Shown: positions 11,949 through 24,321, counted from the stretch's first letter. The stretch: 64,000 nucleotides of DNA from Ustulina deusta (GCA_023159155.1 JAJNNX010000073.1:62001-126000); one strand, 5' to 3'. The notes: generated from the sequence alone by a model not told the origin. Numbers and translations are program-made.

Positions 11949-13009
11949 TTAGGCTTCGGCGCGCGGAGGGCTTGGCGTCGGAGGAGGCGGCACGGCACCG
12001 CCAGCAGCGCCCTTCTGGGCAGCGATACGCTCGCGGTACTCCTTCATCTTGCGCATCTTGGCGGCGCGCTGAGCATCGAGGGCCTCCTTGCGTCTCGCGA
12101 TCTTGTCCTCGCGCATGGAGCGCATCTCGAGACCGATGGCCTTGGCCTTGTGTCGTCGGTTGCGCATGGCGACGCGGCGGGAGCCCATCTTCCTCTTCTC
12201 GGTGCGCACGAGCGTGCCGAGCCGCCAGTTCTCCTCGCGGTAGGCGTAGGAGCTGTCCTGGACGAGCTTGATGATGCGCTCGTCGCGGGGATGGGGTTTG
12301 CGGCCGAGGCCCTGGCGGACGACTTGGTTCGGGATGCCCGAAGCCGAGAGCTCGGGTTGGACCTGGGGTGGCGGGATGGGGGCGGCGACCATGTTGAGCT
12401 TGCGCTTGCGCATGGCGTGCGGCTGGTACGGCAGCTTGTCCGCCTTGTCGAACACGACGCCGATGTATTGGCGCTTCGGGTGCTTCGCGGGATCTCTGTA
12501 GTACTTGACGTAGCCCGAGGCGAGGGCGAAGATGGTGTGGTCGCGTCCCATGCCGCAGTTCTCGCCCGGGTACCATTTCGTGCCGCGCTGCTTGTAGATG
12601 ATGTTGCCCGTTATTACCCACGAGTCTAGAAACGAGCAAGTAGTGAGTTAGTGAGATGGCCGTCCGTCTGCCTGTCCGTCTGCCTTGCTTGTTCAGGTTC
12701 TCCGTGATCCTTCCCCCTCTTCGGAAGCTGCACGCGAATAAGAAGCGGAGGAGGGTGAGACATACCTCCCGTCTTCTTTGCTCCTAGTTTCTTCGGGATC
12801 GTGCTCGAGTCTCGTAATATGTACGCTCCCTGGGACTTGACGGAGGCATGTCTGCGACCTTCGACGGCGGCATTGGCATTCATAGCCCCGGCGCCTATCC
12901 TCAGCTGCGCGAATACATCCTGTACATGTCGTATCGTGGGGGTCGTGGCCGACCTCGTGATTCCACACGTAGCGGCCACGAGCGGCCTCCTCAATTGGCT
13001 CACCCGCAT
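11949..13009 (-). CDS. MRP7: mitochondrial large-subunit ribosomal protein bL27m (yeast Mrp7 homologue)
   Basis: Exon 1 is 12766-13009 and exon 2 is 11949-12625; joined they give 306 residues. The splice restores the conserved [24 protein letters not shown] segment of L27 proteins. Downstream [21 protein letters not shown] is the family signature. The first about 50 residues are Arg/Ser/Ala-rich without acidic residues at the start, as expected of a mitochondrial presequence. The C-terminal half is a long basic extension ([15 protein letters not shown] region) ending in a Pro-rich tail, a feature of fungal mitoribosomal L27 that bacterial L27 lacks. The protein sits near the peptidyl transferase centre of the 54S subunit. 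The start at 13009 is the in-frame ATG giving the presequence. Confidence 0.93.
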
Positions 13010-13485
13010 GGCTTTGGGGCGTTGTTTGTTGTGTCGGGAGTCGACCGAGTTGAGCTGTGTAGACGGACGCTGTTTCGTTGGAGCTTGAGTGCACCAGAGG
13101 ACCAAAATTTGGGCTTACCTAAGCCATCTGGCCATCCCGCTGCACCTGGATACATACTTACATAAGGTACTGGACAGTGAGACGATAACGATAAGGGCCC
13201 ATAATTTTGGGGGATGTTGCCAGCAATGCACCTAACCCAGCAAGCCAGGTATGGCGTATCGCATTGGATGTAAGTGCAGATGTAGAGACTAGGTATCTGG
13301 ATGGAGATCCCATGAAAAAAGTGCATAGTAAAACAATCGTTACATGACGACACCTGGCCATTACCCATTACCTACGACCTCAGATCCAGACCCATAAACC
13401 AAACCACCTCCCACCCCTCCGACCTCCACGATACTTTCATCCGACGAGCGCCGCACCCATCCCGAACCCAACCCCAGCAACGAAG
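13010..13485. other. divergent promoter of bL27m and LCL2
   Basis: About 475 bp are shared by two genes transcribed away from each other. A pyrimidine-rich leader runs from about 13380 to 13480 upstream of the LCL2 start. No other feature was seen. Confidence 0.6.
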
Positions 13486-14014
13486 ATGTATATCCTTAAC
13501 ACGGCCACGGTCCTCCTCCTCGCGCTCCTCGCATCCGCAGCGCAGGCGCAATTCGGGTTCTTCGACCAGATGTTCGGCGGGCAGCAACAGCAGCAGCAGC
13601 AGCGGCAGCAACAGCGGCCGCAGAACGTGCCGAGCGACGCCTCGTTCTACCAGGCCAATTTCGACCGCATGCACTGCGACAACTACCTCTGTCCAGACAC
13701 GCTCGGTAAGCAAGGACACGGATCCCCCCGAGACTCTTGACGACTTCCCGGCGAAAGTGCTGCGCTGTGATATGAATATGAATGGGAGGTTCGATTGGGA
13801 AACGCTTTGGATTGTAGGGGGCGTAGCTAATTGTGCTGTCTATTCTCTCTATCTAGCCTGTGTACATTTCCCGCACCACTGCCCCTGCGCCTGGCCAAAC
13901 AACCAAGACAAGTTCGAGATGGGAGAGGGCCACCGGATATGCGTGTCCAAGGGTGGCTTCAAGGCCGGCGAGGCCGCGAGGAAGGTCGAATTGGCACGAA
14001 AGGGGCTGCTGTGA
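13486..14014 (+). CDS. LCL2: LCL2-like protein (long chronological lifespan protein 2)
   Basis: Two exons, 13486-13705 and 13857-14014, give 125 residues. A signal peptide is evident (residues 1-22, hydrophobic core [13 protein letters not shown]). It is followed by [10 protein letters not shown], a short Gln-rich spacer, and the conserved Cys-rich core. That core reads [25 protein letters not shown], split here across the splice. The C terminus [19 protein letters not shown] is typical of fungal LCL2 orthologues and is nearly invariant. The family is small, secretory-pathway located and probably acts in the ER. In yeast its loss alters chronological lifespan and ER-associated degradation; the biochemical role is unknown. 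The intron (151 nt) falls between Leu and Ala of the DTLACV motif. Confidence 0.95.
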
Positions 14015-14603
14015 GGCAGATAAACCATATTACCCCTCTATTTACAGTGGGTGTATTTACGAATCATGATCGAGTTCATCTTGTTTGCGAGCTAGAATTA
14101 AAAGATATGGGGAGAAACTGTTTGATCCCCCTGGTCTAGATACCCTTCTCGTGGCCTTGTAGTTGACCGATGCATCGATCCTTGACAGAATCCTACTGTA
14201 CAATTAATTGATAGGGACCCCGGGGAACGCAAAGTAAGTCTATACCTGTGCCCATAGCATTGGTAGGACACCAAGGTCTGGATCTCCTTCTTGCCCAAAC
14301 CAAGTAGAGCATGCACATCTTTTATCAATGATCATGTATCAATCATGGCTAGTATCAAGTAGAGGGGGGTTGGAGGAAGATAACCAAGAAAGAAGAAAAA
14401 AAAAGGAACATGGCGATGTGACACGCCCAGGCTGACCAACTCCATGTAGTATGCGTTCGCAAGGACATGCCCGGTTAGAATCCTGCTTATCGTTCATTTC
14501 GATGTTCAACTAGTAACACCCTTCATTTTTCCTTTTCTATGGCACATTGGTGCCTTTGCTTCTCCTACTTGAACCGGGCTTTGAGGTCGGTCGAGTGCTC
14601 CTC
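14015..14603. other. intergenic between convergent genes
   Basis: This holds the 3' ends of LCL2 (+) and the PP1 inhibitor gene (-). No gene or RNA was identified. An A-rich tract lies at about 14385-14405. Confidence 0.6.
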
Positions 14604-15419
14604 CTAGTCGTCGGCGGGGACCTGGGCGCCATTGGTGGTGGGCATCTTCGGCAGCTCGTCGTTGTCGTCCTCCATGTCGTCGAGTTCCTCGGGGTGGCCG
14701 AGAAACCTGGCGACGCCCTTCATTTCGTAGTGCTTCTTCCGAAGTTGTTCGAACTTGCGGTGCTTCTCACGCTCCTCCGGGGTCATGCCGATGTATTCGT
14801 TCTCGGCGTCATGTTGAGGTGTCGCATCCTCGTCGCTAACGTGAACCTTGCTTTGCTTTCGGCCCGACTCGAATTCGTGCTCGGGGACCTCCTCCTCGGG
14901 CTCGCCCAGCGAGAACCCCGGTATCGGGTCGCCGTCGGCCATCTCGTCGTCCTCATCCTCCGACGGCTCATAATGTCGGGCGTAGGGCGTCTTCGGCTCC
15001 GTGATTTTCATGGTCGACGTGCGCTCCTGCTCCGTCAGGTAGAGGTTCGCCTCGTCCCACTGTAGACGTTGGTTGCCGATCAGTTCGTCGTCCGCGCTTT
15101 GAGAGAATGTGCGCGATGATCGGCGACGGGCGCCCCCAGGTCGGCTGGCACTACTGGAGGACCGACGGTGGCCGGCGTTTGTCTGAGTGTTGATAATGGT
15201 AAGTTCTTTCTCGGATATGTCCTTCTCCTTGACCGGTGACTCTGGAGGGGATTTGTGGAATGAGTTCTTCAGGATGCCTGCGATTGTCGGCTCTATTAGC
15301 ATCTTGCCGCTGATGATGTCATGGGAGGAATGAGTGGCACACGCGATACCTTTAGGACGTCGCGCATTCGGCGCCGCGGGAGCATGGGTGGCCTTAGGAC
15401 TGCTCTCAACGGTGGCCAT
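14604..15419 (-). CDS. GLC8: protein phosphatase 1 inhibitor-2 / GLC8 homologue
   Basis: Exon 1 is 15350-15419 and exon 2 is 14604-15277, giving 247 residues. The 72-nt intron has no stop and keeps frame, so it could be mistaken for coding; removing it creates KGILKN (residues 23-28), the PP1-binding signature of inhibitor-2, which proves the splice. Further family motifs are WDEANL (97-102), MKITEPKTPY ending at 122, an acidic block EDEDDEMADGDP, and KKHYEMKG near the C terminus. The EPKTPY Thr is the site phosphorylated by GSK3-type kinases in the family. The protein is expected to be a disordered regulator of the PP1 catalytic subunit (Glc7). The frame is open above the chosen ATG, but MATVESSPK is the first residue run resembling homologues. 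Confidence 0.93.
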   Translation of the reverse strand: MATVESSPKATHAPAAPNARRPKGIACATHSSHDIISGKMLIEPTIAGILKNSFHKSPPESPVKEKDISEKELTIINTQTNAGHRRSSSSASRPGGARRRSSRTFSQSADDELIGNQRLQWDEANLYLTEQERTSTMKITEPKTPYARHYEPSEDEDDEMADGDPIPGFSLGEPEEEVPEHEFESGRKQSKVHVSDEDATPQHDAENEYIGMTPEEREKHRKFEQLRKKHYEMKGVARFLGHPEELDDMEDDNDELPKMPTTNGAQVPADD

Positions 15420-17741
15420 TTTGAGGTCTGACTGTTGAATTGCGATTGTAGATTCGATGCTGTACACCGGACAAGAGCCTGGGCGATGCGTGGCGGGTGA
15501 AGAAGGGGGGGGAGGTAGTTTGTTCTGTATTGTTTTCACACGTGGCGGGGTGTCGCTGTCAATGGAGGGACATCACTTCTGTAAGTGCAGTCGATGTTGG
15601 TGTGGTGATGGGGGTGCTTGATGGTGCCGAGGGATTGGTTTTCTAGGGAGATGAGGGAGCGGTGATAAATACTAGAGTGGGCTGGCGGTACGAGCTGATT
15701 GTTGGGGGCAAGGTTGGTTGGGTTGGAGGTCATTCGAAACCATCGCCCGTGTGTAGGTATGTATGTATACCTTAGGTAGGTAGTGCTGCTGTACTTTAGG
15801 TACCCAGGTATTGGAAGATGATGGATGAGACGAAAAGGTAAGTGAAGTAGAGGTATCTTCAGGCGATAGGTAGCATTACCTGATGTCGCGGGGAAGGCTT
15901 TAGCGCCTGCGGCGGTGGAATGATGGAAGAAAGATCCTCTGTCGTCCCATCTGATGGAGGGGCCGATAATTGATAGTGCGGTCTCTGTACATGACTAGAC
16001 CACATTGTACATGGAGGCATGTACATACCTCTCTATATTTAGATAGTCTATCTCTACACGGTCGATTGATGAATTTTACCTTCGGCCAAGAAAGCGTCAA
16101 CAAAAAGCACGGAGAATGCTAATTCCTACTACCGGTAGGTATAATTCCTGCTATTAACCTAGGTATACTAGGTATCCAGTAATAGTATTGTCGACTGCGA
16201 GTTGAATTTGGAAGGTTTTTATTTGTTCTGTCCCAGGATCATACTATGCCGTGCGACATGCCTACAACCACCTACACGAGCATCCACGACCAATTGTGTA
16301 CCTACCAACGTACAGCTTACACCGCATACTCTCCATGGGTAGTATTTTCGATGGCAAATGAATAACAGCCGAGGAGAATGCCCGAACCAAGCGAGATAGT
16401 CGACCTGCCTCTTGTTCACCGCATCTTGTGACGTTTCTCCATTGTTGTACAACATTACTCGAGTGACAAATAGCGAAATCAAAGAGACAACTAAAAATAA
16501 AAAAACACTCTCCTCATCTCGTCACGATCGACACCAATAATAATCTCGTTTGACCTTCAAGGGTCGGGACCCAGGTGTCGTCATTGCCAAGGACATATGG
16601 TTGGGCACCGGTAAAAGCACAACAATGGAACCATGGGAGTTGATGTCCACCGGCTTTAGGTACCTACCTAAAGTACCTAGGTAGTCTCTTAGAGACCTGT
16701 ACACAATACCATCGTCGACGTTCCATCTCCGCTGTATTCGAGTACCCTATACAAGGCTCCTCTATGTGGGAAAAAAAAAAAGGAATTAATAATTTTTTTT
16801 AATAATAATAACAATCATTATAATAAATAAAAACAGCGTCTGCTGACATCATCTTTTACCGGCATAATAGGTAGGCACACCTATATAACAACATGGAACC
16901 CACCTATGCTCCCCCAACATGCTAGGTACTACTTAGAAATACATACCGCATTACCATCTCGAGCGGTCGCCAAATGACCTCATGCCACACGAGACGACAC
17001 CCAGTACTCCCTCAGTAGGCGTGGAAAGCGACCACGAACCGGTCCTTTTTTTATTTCCCGTGCCATACCTACTTTACCTACCATGCCACACCTAGTGTAG
17101 GTAGGCTACAGTTCACCACCTCCGCAGGTAGGTAGGTAGCATTTCCCTGGGGTACATATGTATGCGTGCAGTGAGTGCATTGCTCCCTGTCCATGTCTCC
17201 CGTGCACGAGACTATTGCGCTCGGAACCAGAAATGGCCATGACACACCATGCATCACGAACCTTGAAACGGGTAGACTAGGTACTAGATAGTACATATAG
17301 GTATAGCTGTCACCGGTACGATAAGCTATTGTTATGTGTGGTTGACATGTGAGTCGGTGCTGCTTGACCTACCGACAGCTGTAGATTCTATTCAAAAAAA
17401 CACATACCTAATAGATGATATATAGGTCCGAATCCTAGTAGCGCTGGCATCTGTCGATTGCTCACTTTTCCTTCTGCCTATCAAATCTTCAAACCTGGCA
17501 CCAAATCTACCTAGCTTCTTATTTATAGCAGAGGTGCAACATGGTCCAGATAGACTAAATAGATACCGCTCGAATATCAGGGCGATGTATTCTGATAGGT
17601 CCAGCTTCTGGGTTGTTATCTATTGGGGTAACAATGTACAGCTATCGTACAGCCTGGGATCGACATATCGTACTAATACAGTCTAACATAAAACGGGCGA
17701 TGATGAACACTGATGGATGCACCAATATAGCAACCCGCTCC
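15420..17741. other. long intergenic region rich in CCTAGG/TACCTA motifs
   Basis: About 2.3 kb without a supportable gene between the PP1 inhibitor and UVE1. The 5' leader of the inhibitor gene occupies the first few hundred bases. Many copies of TACCTA, GGTAGG and CCTAGG occur, especially at 15750-15860, 16130-16180 and 16650-16690. An A/T-only tract lies at about 16770-16830. Confidence 0.6.
16674..16683. repeat. palindrome TACCTAGGTA
   Basis: A perfect 10-bp palindrome within a TACCTACCTAAAG-flanked cluster. The same word recurs exactly at 45746, and with one change (final A to G) at 40271 and 54386, always outside coding exons. Confidence 0.8.
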
Positions 17742-19773
17742 CTACCCATCACTATTCTCACCATCATCCACCTTCCGCTTCCTCTTAACCTCCCTCTTCC
17801 GCGGACGGAGCCACTCTTCCATGCCAACCGGCCAGTACACCCGATTATCGGGTCCACCCATCCCCAGCTCAGCCTCCGGGATCTCGGGCGGGGTAGGCTC
17901 CGGTTCATGCACGCCGTCCTCGACCTCATCGTCATCCCCGCTGCCTTTCTTCTTTCGTCGCTGCTTCTTCGTAGATGGTTTGGGCCGGGTTCTGTCCTCG
18001 TCATCCCGCTCGTGCGGGATCACATCGTTAAACGTATCCCAGCCGGGGAGCCGAAAAGTCCGCATGAGCTCGAAGACGGCTTGCTCTTTATCCTTGGCTT
18101 CGATCATGAGGTCCATATTATCCGGGCAGGGCGGCAGCGTCAGGACGCGAGGACGATGCTTCCGGCGCTGCCGCGGCGTTACGGCTTCCGGGCATGGTTC
18201 GCTGTAGTGCATCTTCTGCGTGATCCCCTTCCGGTCCCAAGTCGCCTTGATGCGCGGATACAAGTCCATGATGTCTTTCGTCCCTTCCCGGATCATGTCC
18301 TTGTCGAACATGATATTATGGTGGTGATAATCGAGGACGAATGGGATGTTCAGCTCTTCGCAGATCGGCAGGAGATCGTGTACTGTCCAGGATACATCGT
18401 CGTTCTCTAGCACGAGCCTAGCCTTTATCTCGTCCGAGAGTTTGCTGTACTTCTCCCGAAACCGATCGAGTGTTGCTGCTTTGTCGCCGAACACGCCACC
18501 CATGTGTATGATCATGACGGCATCCTTATCCAGCTGTTCCGGTAGTCGAAGGAGAGATAACATCTCATTGTGATATTCCAGATCGCGCACGGCGTTCTTG
18601 ACTACTCCTTCTCTCGGAGACCCTAGCTGTGTGAACTGAAACCCTAGTTAGATATCTAACATGCCAAAGGCTGGGGTACTGACTTGTCCAGGATGTGTAG
18701 TTAGCCGATGACCCAACCTGCCTGCTACTCTTCCGGCTTCGGCAAGGACTTCGGAGGCGAAGGGCGCAAGTTTGTATCCGTATTCCTCATGGCTTGCGAA
18801 AGGGAACATCTCGGAACTCAGGCGCATGAATTTGATGCCATACTTGTCATTCCATCGTAACATTTTCACAATATCGCGAGCGTTTGCCAGGCCTAGGGCC
18901 TCGACATACTTTTGACCCCTCTCGATCTCAGCGGGCTGCCCCTTGTCTGGCCGGTTCTTCGTCGCGTGTTCTGGCTGTGATGGATCTTGGAGGGGATGGC
19001 GATGTTCTATGATGGAAGATATTCGGCATGTCCGAGAGCTGAAGACGGAAGGGTTACTGTTGCGAAGATATGTGTTCAGGCAGGCCTATAGGGGAGTCAG
19101 TAAATTGAGAATCATCACCAGTGGCATCTTAGCCGTGGTGGCAAGCATAATTCACATAGCCTAATCTGCCCTTCCACGGCAATGGTAGATACTCGCTGTT
19201 GATGGGAGGCGGTCTAGCTCCTTCGTGCTTAACAACATTTATATCGTTTTCCTCGACGGCGAATTCCGCTTTTTCTTCGTCTGGGGGCTCTCTGCTTTCT
19301 TCCTCACCATCGAGTTCTGCGTAAATAATACCCTGCATGCCGTTGGGCCTGCGTCTTTTCATAGCTGCTACTTCCTTCTCGGCGGATAGGGTGTCCGGTT
19401 GACTTTTGATGACGCGCGGCATGGGGGCGGCATACTCGCGTTTGACTCGCACATGGCTTTCTTTAACCGCCATTTGCTGCCGTTTGACCTCGTTTCGGAA
19501 CTGGTTTTCCATCTCCCGTAGGCCAGTTACTGCCACCTCGGCTCCATTCTTCCCTGTGAATCGGCTGCGTTTCGCTTTCGCCTGCCCTGGTTCAGCCCGG
19601 CTGTTGGGTTCCAGATCCTCGGCCGGCTGCGGACGTAGTCCTTGGCCGTCCCTATCCAAGAGCCGGCCGGATCTCCTCGGGGCGTCACTTGGCCCACCAG
19701 AAACAGGGTGCTCATCCGTCGCAGTTTCCGGAGGCATGAGCGACATGTTTGACTTCTTGCGCTTGGAGGCCAT
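17742..19773 (-). CDS. uve1: UV-damage endonuclease UVE1/UvdE (Neurospora mus-18 type)
   Basis: Exons 19156-19773, 18684-19085 and 17742-18635 give 637 residues. The splices restore RLGYACLNTYLR and TTHPGQFTQLGSP, both core UvdE sequences. The catalytic TIM-barrel spans about residues 200-470. Visible motifs are HPGQ, YHNEML, IIHMGGVFGDK, RLVLENDD and VLDYHHHN; their His, Glu and Asp residues bind the metal ions. The enzyme nicks 5' to cyclobutane dimers and 6-4 photoproducts, starting repair without nucleotide excision repair. The N-terminal about 200 residues are basic and charged, with KRKK at the start and further KR-rich stretches, fitting nuclear and perhaps mitochondrial targeting. The C-terminal tail also carries KKQRRKKKG and KRKRK. 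The ATG at 19773 precedes MASKRKKSN; the frame is open further upstream without homology. Confidence 0.95.
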
Positions 19774-20999
19774 GGTGAGGGATATTGGGAGAAGGCGAGT
19801 GGCGGACAATCGTGGGTATATCAGACAACAAGACCAGGGAAGAAAGGCTGAAAGACGGGTAGACTGCATGTCATAAGAGCGGATCAACTGGTGAAACCCA
19901 CCAGGACCCATCCAAATGGACCAGTGAAGAACGACCATATGACAAGGCAACCTGACGGGATGCCCGGAGATCTCAGCTAGTTCCGGTACGGGACACGAGC
20001 GCGGGGGGCACGTTGGACGCGGTATGGTCAAGAAAGACACAGTTGGGACAGCGAAGGCGAAAACAAAGCCTCACACTCGGTGACGGCGTCAAGGCTTGAC
20101 GACATGGAACAATGGACTGCAGCGCCGATCATGTTCTGGGCGATATATTCATGCGCCTACCCGAAATCGACCGTGGAACAAGAGCAACGGGCGCTTCATT
20201 GGCGATGCTGAGGCCCCAGCCATGAAAAGAAAGAAGGGAGTCTCAGCCACTGGGCGGAAGCCGATGTAGTACTGTAGGTCTCCTGCTATTGGGATACCAA
20301 AGAAAAGGGATGAATGGCATGGTTGATCCGATTGGAGTGAATGTGGTTCGTCTATCTGAAAGACCAGTGTGAATCGGACTCGGAACCAGATGAAATCATC
20401 GACACGAATCGACATCATAGAAATGCATCGGATCTGCAGTGCGCTAAGGTTCTTGGCCAATCGATGACGCTGCTGATTGGTGTACACGGTGTCTTAGGGA
20501 GACTAGTGTAATGGAACGGGTCGGCACCAGGTGGCAAGCGTCTCTTCGGCCATTGATCGCCTCTTTGGACACTGTCTCTGTTAAGCTAGGGCGTCATTTC
20601 GTGGAATAGGTAGAACAGGTTCTCGAATCAACATTGTTGGAATCGTATTTCACAATTATAGAAGCCTATCTTGTCCATATGCTACAGCATAATATATATG
20701 TGCGTCTAATTTCATGTGCATGCTCGCGCTGCGCCCATCGATCGTGGGTTCTAGTATAAATCGGTGTTCTTCCGACTTCGAAGGAGAAAACCCTCCTACG
20801 CAATTTTATTGATATCCGCCCTCTGCATCCAGCGATGCCGTCACTGCTTATGCAGAGAAACACGGGATTGGGCTGTGCGCAGGATGAGCAAGCCGGGTTA
20901 CAATTTCATTTCTCCCTGGACTTCCCGGCGTCCTCGTGCGACTAGTATATGCCCAACTGTCGCGGATTTATACCTGGCTTTCTAGCCTGCCTCTGCTCT
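19774..20999. other. intergenic
   Basis: This holds the UVE1 5' region and the 3' side of the RING gene. A 112-codon reverse frame at 20149-20487 has no recognisable domain and is not called. Confidence 0.55.
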
Positions 21000-21751
21000 T
21001 CAGAAGATCGGCAGAGGGGGCACACCGGTAATAATACTTCGTGCACCGGTGCTGGTTTCCTCCTCTTGCCGCGGCTGCTTCTCCCTCTTGGGAGGTGGGT
21101 AATATTGAGCTCGACAAAGCGGACAGTCGTACTTCTCCTTCAGAAACCAAGTGACTAGGCATTGCGAATGGAATGCGTGACCACATCGGCCGATCCGCAA
21201 TATCTGGTCATCCGAAGGTTGAAGGGAGCGGCGTTTCTTCCACTTCGCTGACCCTGTTAGCCTCGATACGCCCGCCGTGATCGTCATCATCGTTTTCGGG
21301 AATCCGGATCCCGCCTCAAGATCAGCGTCGGCGTCTTGGCGACTTGTGTTTTCTTCCGACTTCCTGCTGAATGATGCTAGACAGATGGGGCTAGATTGGT
21401 CAGTGCATGACGCCGTGCGGGTTTCGTGAAAGCTCACCCACCATTCGGCATCGTCACAATCGGCCTGGTAGTCGCGCTGGCTTTTCCTCTCCGTGACAGT
21501 GTATAACAACTTCAGCGCATCGTGGATCGATTTGGGTGGTCGGACTTTTTGCGTATGAGGCCACTCTCTCCATTGCGGGCGTCGGTCCGTCATCCTCATC
21601 CACCTATGATCCGATCAGCGACGATAAGCTCTTGCGGGTGCGTGCAAGGTAAAGCTATTCACAGTGCTATGCCCGCAACACCCAGAAAAACAATGAGGCA
21701 TGTTACGCCGACGATGTCCCAGGGTTGCTGCATGATAGACCTAGAAGCCAT
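21000..21751 (-). CDS. membrane-anchored RING-H2 protein, probable E3 ubiquitin ligase
   Basis: Three exons, 21663-21751, 21442-21603 and 21000-21390, give 213 residues. Exon 1 supplies an N-terminal membrane segment (about residues 13-30, VGVTCLIVFLGVAGIAL). The second intron (GTGGGT..CTAG) must be used to form CPIC at 84-87; reading through it loses the first Cys. The RING then has CGHAFHSQC (C153, H155, H158, C161) and CPLC (173-176), a C3H2C3 pattern. Between the second and third metal ligands lie 65 residues, longer than the 9-39 usual for RINGs, so either a loop insertion or a missed intron is possible. The layout, a single anchor with a C-terminal RING-H2, is that of small membrane E3 ligases. 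Substrate and membrane are unknown. Confidence 0.8.
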
Positions 21752-22537
21752 GGTAGAAGTGACGTATTTAGGGAGAGACAACGCCGCTGCTCGGCGCCGA
21801 GGTTTGTTGTTTATTTGTTTTCATCCCGAAGGGGGGCGTCAAGGATATTGTGCGAGTCGGGAACACACCCTGAACTGTCACAAGCGAATGTGACTCTTCT
21901 GTTGTGTCATGTCACCCGACGAGGGGTGGCATGTACTTACCCAACGCTATTCAATATTAAAATAGACATGGAAAACCATGTTAAGGTCCAGTCATACCTA
22001 GATCTGCCAGTGTTGAGGAGTAGGTTTATCAAGCGCGAAAAAGTTAGGCTAGTGTCTTACCATGACAAACTCTCTGGCCTTAGCAAGTTTGACGCTTGAA
22101 TGAGCTTGCAGTCCACCTCTGCATGCAAATACAGTTTTAAGCTATCCTTTTAGATATGATATGATATATCACACGCTGAGAGGCACCAAGAGAGTTGATT
22201 GGCGGGGAGCCGGATTGAGCTCTCAAGGAACCAATCTCTGTACGTCAATATGAGTGTATATCCGTGAGGTCTATTTCTAATATCTAAATCGTCGATATGA
22301 CGGATAATGAAATTGTCTTGGTATGTCCGACAGGTGACTGGAAACAAACATCGGCACAGTGTCTTGTTTATCGCGGGATAGATTTCAGTAGGCTGACGAG
22401 CTGAGGGTTTGTTTCAAGGGAGCACGAATGGGCCGAACAGACCGTACAGGAATGGACACGTCGGTGCACCCAGGCCAAGATAAGGACAACTTCGGGCAGT
22501 ATATGGCGACAAACACATGGCTGGGCCGCATCATCCC
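21752..22537. other. intergenic between co-oriented reverse genes
   Basis: Upstream of the RING gene and downstream of the SET gene. Forward frames here (about 120 codons at 21522-22099) overlap the RING gene in antisense or lack any motif. No RNA gene was seen. Confidence 0.55.
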
Positions 22538-24321
22538 TCATTTTGTCCTCAGTCTCTTAGCCGAGGGTTGGGCATCTTCGTCTTGCGTGGCTATGAAGCC
22601 TTTTATTTTCTCGCTGGCAAGACTTATAGCCTCTTGCAGTATGAATTTTTCGCCATAACGAACAAACAGGGCCATCCCGGGACGGCCCGATACCGTATTG
22701 CTAGAAACCAGTTTTTCGTCGTCAGCGATGCTTGTAGGGTATTCAGCTAGTTTGAGCTCAAATGCACGACCCATGACAGACAAACAGATTTCGTCTCTCC
22801 GCTGTTTATCGGGTATCGCGTCGGGGCTCAGTTTCCGTACGGCCTTCAGGATTGCGTTGATTTGCTCACGAAGATCTTCTGGCAGAGTCTTTAGTGTCTT
22901 AGGACCGTGGAACTCGCCTCGAGAATCTGGCTCTTCCAAGTCACGGTCTATAACAAAGGCATCTTCAAATTCTTCCGGGTCGAACTGCGCCATCTTAAGG
23001 GAGATCAGCAGAGATCCTGCTCAGTATCGATAAAGCTCTTTGTAGGTCACTTACCGCTTTCCCCCAAATCGCGTCATCTATTGCGAGGGACTGCTTCAGA
23101 GCCGACACGACCAAATTCCAGGGTATTTCGACTACATCATATCGGGCATGATGCACGCTGGTATACCCATACCGACGCAGCTGTTTAACCACTGGAGTCA
23201 GTAATTACCATAAAGAGCAAAATTTGACCAATGTCTCGGGAGCATGCAGGAGCAACTGAGGCCAAAAATTGCTAAAAGGGGATAGAAAAGACTCCAGGGA
23301 ACTAACCAGCTCCCCGTTTCCAAGGGGACCGTAATAGTTTAATATTTCTTGGCCGGCGGCGATTGGCCTGATGGCGGTGACGGTCAAGCTTTCCTCCTCA
23401 TGATTAACGTGCGCCTATTCAATATTAGCCATCGCCACGCGCACCCTGTTAGAGGAAATTCACATTGAATTCGGCGTCCGCGTTGAGAATATCGGCCATA
23501 GGAACCATGCCCATCAAGACCTTGCCCTCTCTATCCTCGACCCACCCGTCCTCTCCCTCTTGATCCGCGTCATCGTCGTCGTTCTCAAGGTCAAATGCGT
23601 AGGCCATAATGGTGCTACCTATTCGATGAGCTAGGAGCATGAGCTCATCATCCGAGAGCTTCGGCGACCCTTCAGGATAGAAAATATCGGCATTCTTCTC
23701 AACAATAGGAAGGACTCTTGCCCGAAACATTGAATCGGCATCGTCTTTGCCAATCTTGGCAACAATTGAACTGGCCTGCAACCAATCGAGTTCCCTGTCG
23801 GCCCACCACATTAAAGTATTAAATTCAGTAGGCAAGACGTTAAAATAGCGATGCCAGCGGGACCTGTCACCCTGCAAGTACTCGTATATCATGACCAAAA
23901 TGAGAGACACCCAGTTATCGGGCGGACCACTCTCACCAGCATCATCATCGGCTTCATTGTCAGTGTCGTCTAGGATGGTGGGCGCAAAGGCACCCGGTAA
24001 TCTCTTGGCAAGGTCAGACGTCTGCGTGTTGATAATGGCAGCTCTGGGGATGGTAAATAGCACAGTGTCTTCTGGGATGTCGGTTTTTGCGACTGGCAGG
24101 CTTGTCAGCGAAAATGACGGGCATCCGCAGCTGGCGACTCTCGACATGGGTAGTAGGTTAGGCTTTAGAGGATCAGTGCCAAGAAACGTACCGATTCCAC
24201 GCCCTCGCCCTTCTTTTCGGAGGTCACGAATTTCAATGTCCTCATGAAAACTCGCCCCGGGCCAGGCCTTAAACCAGTGCAAAAAATCAGCAGAACTTTC
24301 TTCGAAAACCGGATCCGACAT
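22538..24321 (-). CDS. RKM4: SET-domain ribosomal lysine methyltransferase, RKM4 type
   Basis: Five exons, 24192-24321, 23464-24092, 23307-23414, 23055-23180 and 22538-22993, give 482 residues. The first exon covers FLHWFKAWPG..RGRGI; the splice then gives GIVAKTDIPEDTVLFTIPR, the start of the SET fold. The iSET insert and core lead to MVPMADILNADAEFNAHVNH and RPIAAGQEILNYYGPLGNGELLRRYGY, which carry the AdoMet/substrate-site NH and YG residues. The C-terminal about 200 residues are the Rubisco-LSMT-type substrate-binding domain, ending in a basic SAKRLRTK tail. In yeast, Rkm4 monomethylates a lysine of ribosomal protein eL42 (Rpl42). The N/H/Y motifs and YDVVEIPW after RRYGY fit that group, although assignment among Rkm paralogues is inferred. 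Confidence 0.9.

Noticed and set aside
11901..12639. About 240-codon frames on both strands over the bL27m exon
   Set aside because: Only the minus frame with [10 protein letters not shown] is conserved; the others are shadows.
14547..18410. Forward frames opposite the PP1 inhibitor (14547-15065) and UVE1 (17613-18410)
   Set aside because: They overlap well-supported reverse genes in antisense and have no motifs.
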